Source: Pseudopyrenochaeta lycopersici (taxonomy: Eukaryota; Ascomycota; Dothideomycetes; Pleosporales; Pseudopyrenochaetaceae). Taken from it: a stretch of 64,000 bases of DNA. Shown in pieces: positions 22,951-31,914 of the stretch (its first letter is position 1; each line of letters opens with the position of its first letter). A program made the position numbers and the translations under genes. The notes below the pieces were generated by a model. That model did not search any database. It was given only the letters and a program-made list of their open reading frames with translations, and was not told the DNA's origin. The stretch is taken from positions 248,001 through 312,000 of the forward strand of contig NHZP01000010.1 in assembly GCA_003313425.1 (NCBI GenBank), given 5' to 3'.

Positions 22951-23400
22951 GCGCCGCAAAGTGTGAGCGCTGATGCTCGTGTATTTCAACAATCTACGAG
23001 AGAAAGAGTCGCGGAGACGGCGGCTTGCATTAGGCCTAGCAGCTTATAGCCTATGGCCACCCAGAGCATTCCAAGGTGTTTTGGTGTCTAGCAAAAGTAG
23101 GGACTTGGCCTCTCAACAGCCACGATATAGATACCCTCAGTTACTTCCTCCTGCAAAGCAACAGAAATAAAACAACGAATCTATGATTAAAGATTTAGCA
23201 ATATGCCTTGGTCCTGTGTGCTCCTTATCAAGTGCTTTTGGCTGATCTATGATGACTGAATTTCGTTGCTGCAGTTAACCAAGCGCACGAATCACTCCTT
23301 GCGACTTTCGCAAAGCTAATGCACACTAAGTTGTTATTCAAAAAAAGTCACATGTTTCTTAGAAACCGTCAAGTATAGCTGAGGGGACGCAGGAAAGAGC
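22951..23400. other. Intergenic between adenosine kinase and tRNA-Thr
   Basis: About 450 bp with the 3' untranslated region of adenosine kinase. Nothing else recognised. At its right end the motif gagcaaaaaa is repeated, forming the T-runs behind the tRNA-Thr gene. Confidence 0.45.
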
Positions 23401-23416
23401 AAAAAAGAGCAAAAAA
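23401..23416 (-). terminator. Pol III terminator of tRNA-Thr
   Basis: On the minus strand two T6 runs (23416..23411 and 23406..23401) start 11 nt behind the tRNA 3' end. T4 or longer is the normal Pol III stop signal, so the gene looks competent for Pol III transcription. Confidence 0.7.
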
Positions 23417-23463
23417 GAAGTGAAGTTTGCCAACTGCCCGAATCGAACGAGCGATCTTCGCAT

Positions 23464-23474
23464 TTCTAGACGTG
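23464..23474 (-). other. Canonical 11-nt tRNA intron (position 37/38)
   Basis: The 11 nt CACGTCTAGAA lie one base 3' of the TGT anticodon, the standard place for eukaryotic nuclear tRNA introns removed by the SEN endonuclease and ligase. Removing it restores a seven-base loop and a five-pair stem. Confidence 0.8.
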
Positions 23475-23488
23475 TACAAGTGCGACGC

Positions 23489-23546
23489 CTGAAGATATGT
23501 TAGGAACGTGATTTCAAGAATGTGTGTTCAGAGTGGTTAGACGTAC
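23489..23546 (-). other. 58-nt spliceosomal-intron-like insert in the D-arm of tRNA-Thr
   Basis: Read on the minus strand the insert begins GTACGT, contains TTCCTAACAT near its 3' end and finishes CTTCAG. GTACG-type 5' sites, CTAAC-type branch sites and a branch-to-AG distance of about 11 nt are exactly what the protein-coding introns of this window show, and 58 nt lies within their size range. Removing exactly these bases restores the D-stem. The first part can also pair with the tRNA D-loop (AGTGGT with ACCACT). It is not at the 37/38 site used by the tRNA splicing endonuclease. Confidence 0.75.
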
Positions 23547-23687
23547 GTTACCACTGCGCCAAGCTGGCTCGATCTGAATCTTGATGATGGCAATTTTGGG
23601 ATGGGTTTAATATATATTTGCAACGACAAGTGTGCGTGGGAAAAGGTGGAGCTCCTGAAACCGAAGCACCTTGCGGGAAACAGATTG

Positions 23688-23722
23688 GTGGTGTGTTTGT
23701 GTGTGTGCGTGTGTGTGCGTTT
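23688..23722. repeat. GT/GC simple repeat
   Basis: Alternating purine-pyrimidine run (gtgtgtgtgcgtgtgtgtgcg and neighbours). This kind of sequence can form Z-DNA and is prone to slippage. It lies about 120 bp upstream of the tRNA-Thr start. Confidence 0.7.
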
Positions 23723-25962
23723 GGGGGCGGAAGCGAGGTGGGGTAAGTGAGGGGCTGGACTGGCGCCTGCTTTGGTGGGGTTGGTTATTTGTAAACAAAC
23801 TTTCTCTTATGGCGACTGCGGCTTCGCGGCGTACTCTTTGACGACTTTGGTCTGTGCATGGTATTGCTTTGGCCACTAACAGTTCTATTCTCACTGATTT
23901 GCTCTGTGTCTTTTTGATTTAGTTGAATTCTACATTTACATTCCAGTCGGTGAATCTTCTGGCTGTTAGTCCAGCTGTGTAGGGTTATGTCCCGTCGCTG
24001 GTGAGGATTGGTCGTCGTACAAGAACCGATGCTTGCCGTCCTGCCCTATGCACACTATGTACGCGCCGCATTCAAGTGTACTTCACTTTTCCTGGTATCG
24101 ATTTTCCTAGCTGAGATTCAATACGCCCTCAAGAGCCTGAACCATCTCCTCAAAGCATCATAACTCTGGTTACCTTCAAGGCCTGGTATTTGCTCTTCAG
24201 TGATAGCTACAGCTATATCTGCATATGTTCTAGAAGTGCGCAGCTCACTCTTCCAGCACCTTTTACTCTTCTGGTCTCTGTCCTGCAGCTAACATCAATT
24301 AGTGCGCATAGACAATGCAGAGTGTCTCGTTTAGTCCTCGTAATCTCGTAACGGAAACTTTGCTCCAAAGTAGTCAATAAAGCACCGCTCCAGACATGCA
24401 CACGTGTATCCCTAGCTAGATTAACGGATACATGTCAGAGGGTAGACCGAATATTGCTGGGTGAAGACGTAGTAGAAGCCGCACAGTTACTTTACAATTA
24501 CATCCATCTCCGACTACGCTGAGTTGAGACCCATCGTCTTCAGCTACTCCTTGAGAGCTTATTCTATTAAATCACCTAAGACTTCACGAACACTTGGGTT
24601 TCTAGATATCTAATGCTGTCAGCAACGTCACAATCGCTATGTGAAAATGTAGCCACAATTCTAGCGTAGACCTAGAACTCTTACGACTTGCGCGTCCAAT
24701 TCGTATGTCTTGTCTCAAACCCACTTGCTTCTCAGCTCCTACCATATAGCGATGGTAGAATAAACTCTGTGCTACCCACCTAATACTGCGCATTGAATCG
24801 GCGCCGCCGAGGGGATGGCTTGTGGTGGAGACCATTGAGTCTGGCTCCTCGCTCGACAACATCGGCGTCGCGAATGAAAAGTAGCGCCTGTTTGGAGCTT
24901 TGCCAATTGCTTTAACTTGCCTCGACAACTTACCAAGGGAAGCCGGTACTTTCTTAAGGATAGTTCGAGTCCGAAAAGGAAAGCCGGGGCTTGTTAGGTC
25001 GGGTCGGGCCAGGCCTTAGCGTGCAGCTTGCGCTGCAGGGACGCGACGGTTTAGGTGATTGAAGCTGTGCTCTGCAGTAGGCGCCTCACAACGAAGTAGC
25101 TCATAATTTTTGTGAGTAATGCCTCAATAGAAGTTGCCCCTCTAGTCTCCAGCCATGTCGACACTACGATATAATCATTGTTCCTAGTGAACAGGACAGA
25201 GCATACACCAAGCATGATAAAGAGCAAACCAACAATATATTACACGTGAAGAAGATAAGTCGTTGTTCAATAATCGAGTATCATCAGATTGCATATATTA
25301 GAGCACCACTCAAAAGAACCAGAGCGACTCCGTGTTTGATCAGAGGTCCGTCGCCCAGTGGTTAGCTGAGCCATGTTATTAGATCGGCCGTGAACCCATG
25401 GAGAGGTGACTAGCGTCTACCGGATCGTCCCTTTAGCGTAGAGTGAAGTCTAGATGGACAGCTTCAGAAGTACTGGTTGTAGCTGCATACAGGCAAGTCT
25501 ACAAGATCTGCGCACATCCATTGGCTACTCGATGGCATGTGTTCTTTGACAATCCATATATTGTGATATTCTGGTACTGACGTAGTTTGTGATCGTGTGC
25601 ATAACTCTTCAAAGCAACAGATTTACATCTCTTCAAGATCTCGACCAGGCAGTTCGAGCAGGTAACCACGGGTTGAACGGTTCCAGAAGACCGTAGACTA
25701 GAGCGAACGCGCCTGATGAAGCGAGAACTGCAGCCAGCTGCATTAACTATCTGCGCAGCGATTGGTTAGTCACTGTGGCAGGCTGAATATCCAGTCGAGA
25801 CCTGCAACTGTAGGCCCATGGCCACCTGAACACGCATCTACCCAGGCTCCCTTGTGTTCACAAGCGCCCTGTATCTGCAGGGAAACATGCATCAGATGTT
25901 CTCGCTCAGTCCGAACATTCAGCTCATTCTTTGTCCTTCATATCATTGTCGTAATGAGAAGG

Positions 25963-25969
25963 TATAAAA
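25963..25969 (+). promoter_or_regulatory. TATA box of the 26154 gene
   Basis: TATAAAA followed by CT-rich sequence (ccctctccttcgcc) and then CA-rich leader, about 190 bp before the start codon. This is a classic strong, inducible type of fungal promoter and differs from the TATA-less housekeeping genes in the window. Confidence 0.6.
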
Positions 25970-26153
25970 AGCCCTCTCCTTCGCCATCAATCTGTTTTGT
26001 ACAGCACTTTCGGGTATCGAGAACATTACCACACACAAGGCATCACCACCAACGAATCCTCTACCACACCACACACAGTGAACCAATGTAGGAACTACTT
26101 GCTCGCTATGAAATGCCCTATTTTACTCACAAGACTAGCAGCAATCCGCAATT

Positions 26154-26672
26154 ATGGTTGGTACCGAATCAGCATCTGTACGCGCTGGAAACTGGATGTA
26201 TCTGTTCTTCAACAGAGGTGACACAGCTGAAATCGATTTCTGGAAGGTTGCGGAAAACTCTCGAGACCCGCAAGGTTATCAAATCAGCGTTGAGGGCAAA
26301 TCCGACCTGTCGCTCGGTGGTGCCATCACTGCCGTCTACCTCGATAAGAAGGACGAGCTCCATGTCTACTACATCGCTAAGCCTCCAGCCGGCAAGAAGA
26401 CTCCTCAGTTGAGGGAAGTATGCCTTAAGAATGCAGCTGCTGACGGCCCACCTGGAGCATGGGAGGACAAGAATATGGACTTGAACAAGAAGGGCGAGAA
26501 GATTGACCCAGAGTCCATGCTTTGTTCCGCCGTGGACTCGAAGGGCTACCCCCGCGTCTTCTACAACACACCCGAGGAACTCGACCATGTCCACTTTGCC
26601 GCTTATAAGGATGTCGAGAACAGTACAGGCAAGGATTGGGAGTTTACACGTTTCACCAAGCTCAGTTCTTAG
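26154..26672 (+). CDS. Unrecognised small protein, 172 residues, beta-rich
   Basis: A single-exon frame with a good start (caattATGGTTGG) and a TATA-driven promoter. The sequence alternates hydrophobic strands and turns: SVRAGNWMYLFFNRGDT, AITAVYLDKKDELHVYYI, LREVCLKNAA, MLCSAVDSKGYPRVFYNT, VHFAAYKDV. Phrases such as LHVYY and RVFYNT recall blades of fungal fucose-binding lectin propellers, but only about three blades would fit and I cannot confirm this. No signal peptide. Lys/Asp-rich and highly soluble. A bias to C-ending codons and the TATA box suggest strong expression, perhaps stress- or development-specific. Function unknown. Confidence 0.72.
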   Translation: MVGTESASVRAGNWMYLFFNRGDTAEIDFWKVAENSRDPQGYQISVEGKSDLSLGGAITAVYLDKKDELHVYYIAKPPAGKKTPQLREVCLKNAAADGPPGAWEDKNMDLNKKGEKIDPESMLCSAVDSKGYPRVFYNTPEELDHVHFAAYKDVENSTGKDWEFTRFTKLSS

Positions 26673-27357
26673 GTGGCATGAGGTTTGTGGTGACTGAAGC
26701 CCGAGGCGAGTCAAAGGCTTAGAAATGACTTGTTCAAAGGTTTAGTCTTAGGGCAGATTGACGGTTTGTTGGTGGTGAGACTTAAAAAAGACTGCTAGTA
26801 TAGAGCTCGATCAAGTCTCCAAAACCATATAAATTCAGATGACTTGAACAGTGCAAGTGAGAGTTTCTGTGGGTTTGCCGAATAGCTTTATATGCTTTGG
26901 TTCAAGTAACTGATGATCCAATCCTCTCCCATCAGTGTAGGAAGTCGTATCACTTCTTGTCCTACAAATAGTCCAATCACATTCTCGAGGCACCGGAGTA
27001 GCCCAATACTACACGAAACTAAGTCCGATGCTATCTTCTATATAATGAAAATTGGTTGCCCTGCTCAACTTGCGGTATTTCGAAATCTGCGAACATCTCA
27101 TGTGTCAATCCTCCAGAACGAACTACTCGTGTATACCTCCAGTATTGTGGCGTGCCAAGGATTAGCCTCACCTTGCCGATCCATGATGAGCTTCGACCAC
27201 CCTAGTACATCATCGCCGTTGAGGCCAGGCAACCCACAACTTTATATAACAGCCTCCGCCCACTCTGACCCCACAGTCCTTTCCGAGCCTCGCACGGCGA
27301 TATTCCACTATACAAACGGCCGAACCCTAATCTCGAACGACTATTTATTCCGTCAAG
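26673..27357. other. Intergenic, promoter of FAF2-like gene
   Basis: About 685 bp between two rightward genes: the 3' region of the 172-residue protein gene, then the promoter of the FAF2-like gene. A 178-codon frame at 26913-27449 overlaps the next gene and shows no features; not called. Confidence 0.45.
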
Positions 27358-28914
27358 ATGGCGGACGGCGGCGTCGACATAGCCGCGCTCACCGAAGACC
27401 AACAACTCGCCCTCCAAACATTCACTGCCGTAACCGACCAAGAAGTTGACAAAGCAATTCCGTTGCTGCAAAGATGTCAATGGAATGCGCAAATAGCAAT
27501 CACCCGTTTCTTCGACGGCGAGCCGGCCGAAGACCCTGTCGCGGCTGCCGCGGCCGCACAACCCGCACCGCAAGATGTCCGTAGGCAGGAGACACTCCTG
27601 AACGGCTTCTCATCGCCACGATCCTCAACGAGTAGTACGAGAAGAGTTCGCATAGAACCCGCGCCGAGGGTGGTACCGCAGCCAGAGAGCCAGGTCAGCA
27701 CGCAAGTTCCACTAGTACTCGCTTTGCTGTTCGCGCCCTTTTCACTCGTATACTCGCTGGTAGGGAAATGGTTCAGATTCATGGGCTGGCTATTTCCATT
27801 CCTTCCGCGGGCTTGGGGTCGCGTAACAGCGAGCAACATCAACACACCTGCCTCACGAAGATCGGCGAGTGGACGGCGACCGCTGAACCCGCGGGATACG
27901 GCGGCGAGGTTTATACGTGAATTTGAGGAGGAATATGGGAGTCAAGCCCAAGGACTGCCTTTCTTTGAGAGCGGGTATGCACAGGCATTTGATTTGGCGA
28001 AGAAGAATCTCCAGTTCTTGCTCGTGGTCTTGATAAGTCCTGAGCATGACGAAACCACCTCCTTCATAAGGGATACCCTACTCTCTCCCGAAGTCGTCGA
28101 GTTTGTACGCAATCCCACCAACAACATAATTCTATGGGCTGGCAATGTCCAGGACTCAGAGGCCTACCAAGTGTCCTCGGCGTTGAGCTGTACGAAATTC
28201 CCCTTCACCGGCCTCATTGTCCACACTCCACAAGTCTCCTCAACTGCTATGGGAATTGCCACTCGAGTTGCAGGCCCTACACCTCCGCAACAGTACATAT
28301 CAAAGCTGAGAGCGGCGATGCAACAACATTCCGCAGCATTGGACCGAGTTCGCACCCAGCGCGCAGAACAACAAACATCACGAAGTATAAGACAGCAGCA
28401 GGACAGCGCATACGAGCGTTCCCTCGCCACAGACCGCGAGCGCGCGCGGAAAAAGAAAGAGGAGGCTGAGCTCAAAGCCAGGGAAGAAAAGGAAGCCCTC
28501 GAGCGCGAACAAGCCATTGAACGATATGCACAGAACCTGGCGCAGTGGCGAAAATGGCGCGCCTCCTCCATACCCTCCGAGCCCAGTCCTGAAGAAAAGG
28601 ACGTTGTACGCATAAGTCTACGCATGCCGAATGCAGACCGCGTCATTCGCAAATTCTCCGCAGACGCGCACATTGAGGAACTCTACGCCTTTGTAGAATG
28701 TTACGACATTCTGCAAGCCAACGAGCCACTTGAAAAAGCCGACGAACCACACGACTTCGAGCACGAGTACAAATTCCAACTCGTCTCGCCCATTCCGCGC
28801 GAGGTCTTCGAGCTCAAGGCCGGCGGCACCATTAAACAGCGCATTGGCCGCAGTGGGAATCTCATCGTCGAGCGCACTGACGTCGCCGACGACGAGGAAG
28901 AGGACGATGAGTAG
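27358..28914 (+). CDS. FAF2/UBXD8-like UBX-domain protein (ER-associated degradation)
   Basis: A single exon of 518 residues with the full FAF2 layout: an N-terminal UBA-like domain (EVDKAIPLLQRCQWNAQIAITRFF, about residues 10-52), a Ser/Arg-rich linker, a hydrophobic hairpin (VPLVLALLFAPFSLVYSLVG.., about 117-152) that inserts into the ER or lipid-droplet surface, a thioredoxin-like UAS domain (NLQFLLVVLISPEHDETTSF, about 195-330), a long charged coiled coil (RARKKKEEAELKAREEKEAL), and a UBX domain (VRISLRMPNADRVIRKF...., about 415-510) ending in an acidic tail. The protein recruits Cdc48/p97 through UBX to ubiquitylated ER substrates. Start ATG at 27358 in caagATGGCGG context. Confidence 0.93.
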   Translation: MADGGVDIAALTEDQQLALQTFTAVTDQEVDKAIPLLQRCQWNAQIAITRFFDGEPAEDPVAAAAAAQPAPQDVRRQETLLNGFSSPRSSTSSTRRVRIEPAPRVVPQPESQVSTQVPLVLALLFAPFSLVYSLVGKWFRFMGWLFPFLPRAWGRVTASNINTPASRRSASGRRPLNPRDTAARFIREFEEEYGSQAQGLPFFESGYAQAFDLAKKNLQFLLVVLISPEHDETTSFIRDTLLSPEVVEFVRNPTNNIILWAGNVQDSEAYQVSSALSCTKFPFTGLIVHTPQVSSTAMGIATRVAGPTPPQQYISKLRAAMQQHSAALDRVRTQRAEQQTSRSIRQQQDSAYERSLATDRERARKKKEEAELKAREEKEALEREQAIERYAQNLAQWRKWRASSIPSEPSPEEKDVVRISLRMPNADRVIRKFSADAHIEELYAFVECYDILQANEPLEKADEPHDFEHEYKFQLVSPIPREVFELKAGGTIKQRIGRSGNLIVERTDVADDEEEDDE

Positions 28915-29631
28915 TGAAATGTAGGAAAACAGGAAAGCATAGGCTGGCGTTTTACCTTTTGTAGCGTTGTGAGGAAGGGTTTTCTTGTTTTTCGAAATTC
29001 AGAATCATAGCGCGGGATAGGCTGGGATGTGTGAACATGATATATATTTTTTTTTCGGTATAGACGAGTTCAGCGGATGAGACAAAATTTCGGTTGATAG
29101 TATGAAGATCTAGTCGTCGAAATCTACATTACGCAACATCTCCATTACAGAATATGCTCACGTTACGCCGAGACATGTTAGATACGCAGCGCTTGAAGTA
29201 CGCAAACGGTGATGATTGAATAGTAAAGCGTTGTTTCATTGCGATATGACTGTGTACATCTCCTTTACTTCTTTCCTTCTTCCGCTTTCCCCTGCTTCTC
29301 AATCAAACTTAAGTTCATTTTCAAACAACATAAGCAACTGTTGCGTCGGCTCAAATGATCAAAATTGTGAGACATACTCCGCCGTGTCCTCCACTACATA
29401 TTGTGTCTATTCTTACTGTCCGTGAGGCCCATGATTCTATGGCGCCTTCCATGTCTCCTCCCATGCTGTGCTATGCTCGTCTTATCTGCGATATCTTCTG
29501 TGATTTCTCCTGTGATGGCCATGTTCATGATCTTTGTGATGGTTTCCTTATGATATCTGTGTGGAGATGATCTCAAGTATCCTTTGAAGTGTCGTTTGAT
29601 GCTAACCGAACGGACTGGAATCTGAAGAATC
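28915..29631. other. Intergenic, convergent 3' ends
   Basis: About 715 bp between the converging FAF2-like and PAN3 genes. AT-rich, with a T8 run near 29048. No gene or RNA seen. Confidence 0.5.
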
Positions 29632-31914
29632 CTATTTCCCCGAAGCGCGTGCCGCTCTAAGTAAGTCCTGGAATGAAGACTCCAAAGCTCGCTTGACCTC
29701 ACGATAGCTGACTATCAACACGTTTTGTTCATCTCTGCTGATGAGGGCGATCTTCTCATCTGTACCAGCATCAAGCTTGTTGAGGCAGTCAAGAACGTGC
29801 GCCAAGTCCGTGACCGGATGCCCGTTCGCGTCCACTTGGTGGAAGACGTAGTCTCGGAAGAGTTTGAGGTAGTAGCGTTCCCCAGTCTCTGCCCATACAG
29901 ACGAAGGGTTCGTGGTGGCGCTTCCAGGGATGTTCTGCGATGCGTCCAGTTCGGGCCGTTCGTTAATCATATTGAGTTTGACTAGAAGGCGGACGATCCT
30001 AGAAGACTCCAACTCACGCCCCAGGGTGTTGGTAAGGGTGTCTTGGGCATGCAGCTCGCTGTCAAGAACGGATGCAAGCTGGTCTGCAATGCCGCCCAGG
30101 AAAGTATCAATGTCTTTTTGCATTGCACCAGATGTAGTAGGTGATGATGGCGTGCTAGACGGCGGCGGCTGGGGAGTCAGCAACCATTGCATGCATTCTT
30201 TAAGACGGGCTGTGTAACTCCTAGTCACATAATCCATCGACTTTTGCATCTGCAAATGAGCTGTAGGGTTATTGTTGGCAATGCAAAGTATTAGACGGCC
30301 AAGCTGAATAAAGTCGTCCGCTTGGAGCTCTGCCATAGGTCTTGCATTTTCGAATTGGACAATGTCCATGATACTGCAAGCGTTCAAGCGTATTCGGTTC
30401 TTGGACGTTAAAAGTATTTTAGAAGGGGTGATCAACCTCGCAGCGAGGCCAGACCCGTGAATGGCCTTTAGCGCAGATGCAACCTGCACAATATAGCCCC
30501 AGAGAACTTGTTCCGGTACGTGAGAAGAGGTAGGCTGTCGTCCATGAAAGCGCTGCATTGGCTTGAAGTGCTCATCTGCGAGTGACTTTGAGTTTGGGTA
30601 GTAGTCCGTGACCAGGATGAGCGAGCTGTCACCGAACGCTCGGGTGGTGAAGGCCTCATGAATCGTGACAACACTACCATTCAAGATCCGCTTCCAAGGT
30701 TGAGCCGAGCGAATGGCCGTCTCACTTGTTAGTCGAAAATTCTCCAGGCGGCGCAACGCATAGGTCTTGCCATCTTTGTTCGAGATGGCTTTGTATATCC
30801 AGCTAGCGTAGCCGAAAGGGGCGGTATTTTTTTGTGGTGAGGTATCTAGGCAGAACAAGGAATGAAACTGCTCGATGGCCGGCAAGGAGGTGTTAGGGAG
30901 GGTTTGGCGGGCGATTTCTGCCTTCTTTTGCAAGTCCTCCCTGATTGCGTCTGGAATGAAGAAGTCATGTGCAGTGCGCTGATAGGCGAGCAGACCGGTC
31001 GGCTGAGGACCCACCGGCCAGTACAAGTGGTATGCTGGGGTTGTTTGGAAGGCATTGTTTTGGTAGTAGGTTGCTGAGGCTTCCTGGCTGTAGGGGTTTA
31101 TCTGCGCGGCTTGGTGGTTCCCAGCAGCGATTGTAGAAATATTGGTGGATGTATTGAAAGGGTCGTAGCCAAGTGGGCCGCTGGGATCGACCTATGTTCG
31201 TGCTGTGAGTTGCAGTGCACTGAAGATGCTTGATTATCATTGCATAGGCAGGAATAAAGAAAGAGAGGTCTGTCAAAAGTAGGCTTTGGAGTGATGAGCG
31301 AGCAGTAAGAAACATGTGCACACACCATCTGACTCTCAAAAGTCTGCGGCACAAACTCTTGAAAGTCTTGTGCATGCCAGTCGACGGCAGGCTCCTTGTT
31401 GTGCAACTGCGGGGTGCTGACGGCTGAGGACATCAGCATGCTAATAGAGGGGCACAGATGACAGGCTCTCAAGACTCACTGGAGCGTTGGGATTTGGGGG
31501 TGAAGACGGCGGCATTGGCAGCCTTGGGCGAGATGGCAGCGCTGCGAGACGAGGGCGTCACCGATCCATTGGTGCTTGCCTGCAGCGGCGTAAAAGAGGG
31601 CGAGTCGACATTGAACCTCTTTTTGGCGTTCTCGTTCTGGTGCAGCTTGGACTGGTCGTGGATGTATGGGCAGGCTGGACAGGGTCAGCACAGCATTCGG
31701 CAGGCACGACGGCCACGCACTCACTGTTCTCGTAGCGGCAGTGGCCGTATATGGTGACATTGCGGCAAAACGTGTTCTTGGCTTCTGCGGCAGCTCAGTT
31801 AGACTCGACGTGGGCGGCAGAGACGTGCAGCATCTTCATACCGCGACCTTTTGGCCGAGGAGACACTACTCCTCGTCGCGCGTCACCCGAAGGAGCCCCA
31901 AAGGTTGTTGCCAT
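29632..31914 (-). CDS. PAN3: PAN2-PAN3 deadenylation complex subunit PAN3
   Basis: Five exons: 31914..31842, 31784..31725, 31674..31480, 31423..31326, 31191..29632, about 661 residues, all phases consistent. The N-terminal CCCH zinc finger is built across two splices: KNTFCRNVTIYGHCRYEN-TCPYIHD. A linker with a PAM2-like segment follows, then the pseudokinase (YALRRLENFRLTS, WKRILNGSVVTIHEAFTTRA, LILVTDYYP, LWGYIVQVASALKAIHGSGL), a coiled coil and the C-terminal knob domain (ERYYLKLFRDYVFHQVDANG). PAN3 dimers bind poly(A) and poly(A)-binding protein and bring in the PAN2 nuclease to start mRNA tail shortening in the cytoplasm. Start MATTFGAPSG is chosen by family resemblance; the frame continues open for about 190 codons upstream (see findings). 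Confidence 0.93.

Larger units (their letters stand above)
23428..23568 (-). tRNA. tRNA-Thr(UGU) with two intervening sequences
   Basis: Pieces on the minus strand: 23568..23547, 23488..23475 and 23463..23428, total 72 nt. They fold perfectly: acceptor GCCAGCT/AGTTGGC with one G-U pair and discriminator A; D-stem GCGC/ACGC with a 13-22 mismatch around loop AGTGGTA; anticodon stem TCGCA/TGCGA with loop CTTGTAA, anticodon TGT and T33; variable AGATC; T-arm GCTCG-TTCGATT-CGGGC. The 11-nt insert 23474..23464 sits at the usual place between positions 37 and 38. The second insert, 58 nt at 23546..23489, splits the D-stem between positions 22 and 25 and is described separately. Box A (TGGCGCAGTGG) and box B (GTTCGATTC) are both intact. 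Without removing the D-arm insert no tRNA program would model this gene properly. Confidence 0.85.
23569..26153. other. Gene-free stretch
   Basis: About 2.6 kb without a convincing coding region on either strand; frames are short and lack features. It holds a GT-rich simple repeat (about 23688-23722), a short tRNA-like start near 25348 that does not fold into a tRNA, and the promoter of the next gene with a TATA box at 25963. Base composition is unremarkable. Confidence 0.5.

Noticed and set aside
23489..23546. Reading the tRNA-Thr region as a type II tRNA (Ser/Leu) with a long variable arm or as tRNA-Trp(CCA)
   Set aside because: These folds need A at position 33, a mismatched stem or a 33-nt variable arm. 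The Thr(TGT) fold with the 58-nt insert removed pairs fully and has T33.
25338..25450. tRNA-like start (ggtccgtcgcccagtggttagc)
   Set aside because: Resembles an acceptor and D-arm, but there is no T-loop GTTCRA, no pairing 3' acceptor and no anticodon arm. At most a relic.
26913..27449. 178-codon plus-strand frame before the FAF2-like gene
   Set aside because: Overlaps the FAF2-like start in another frame; no features.
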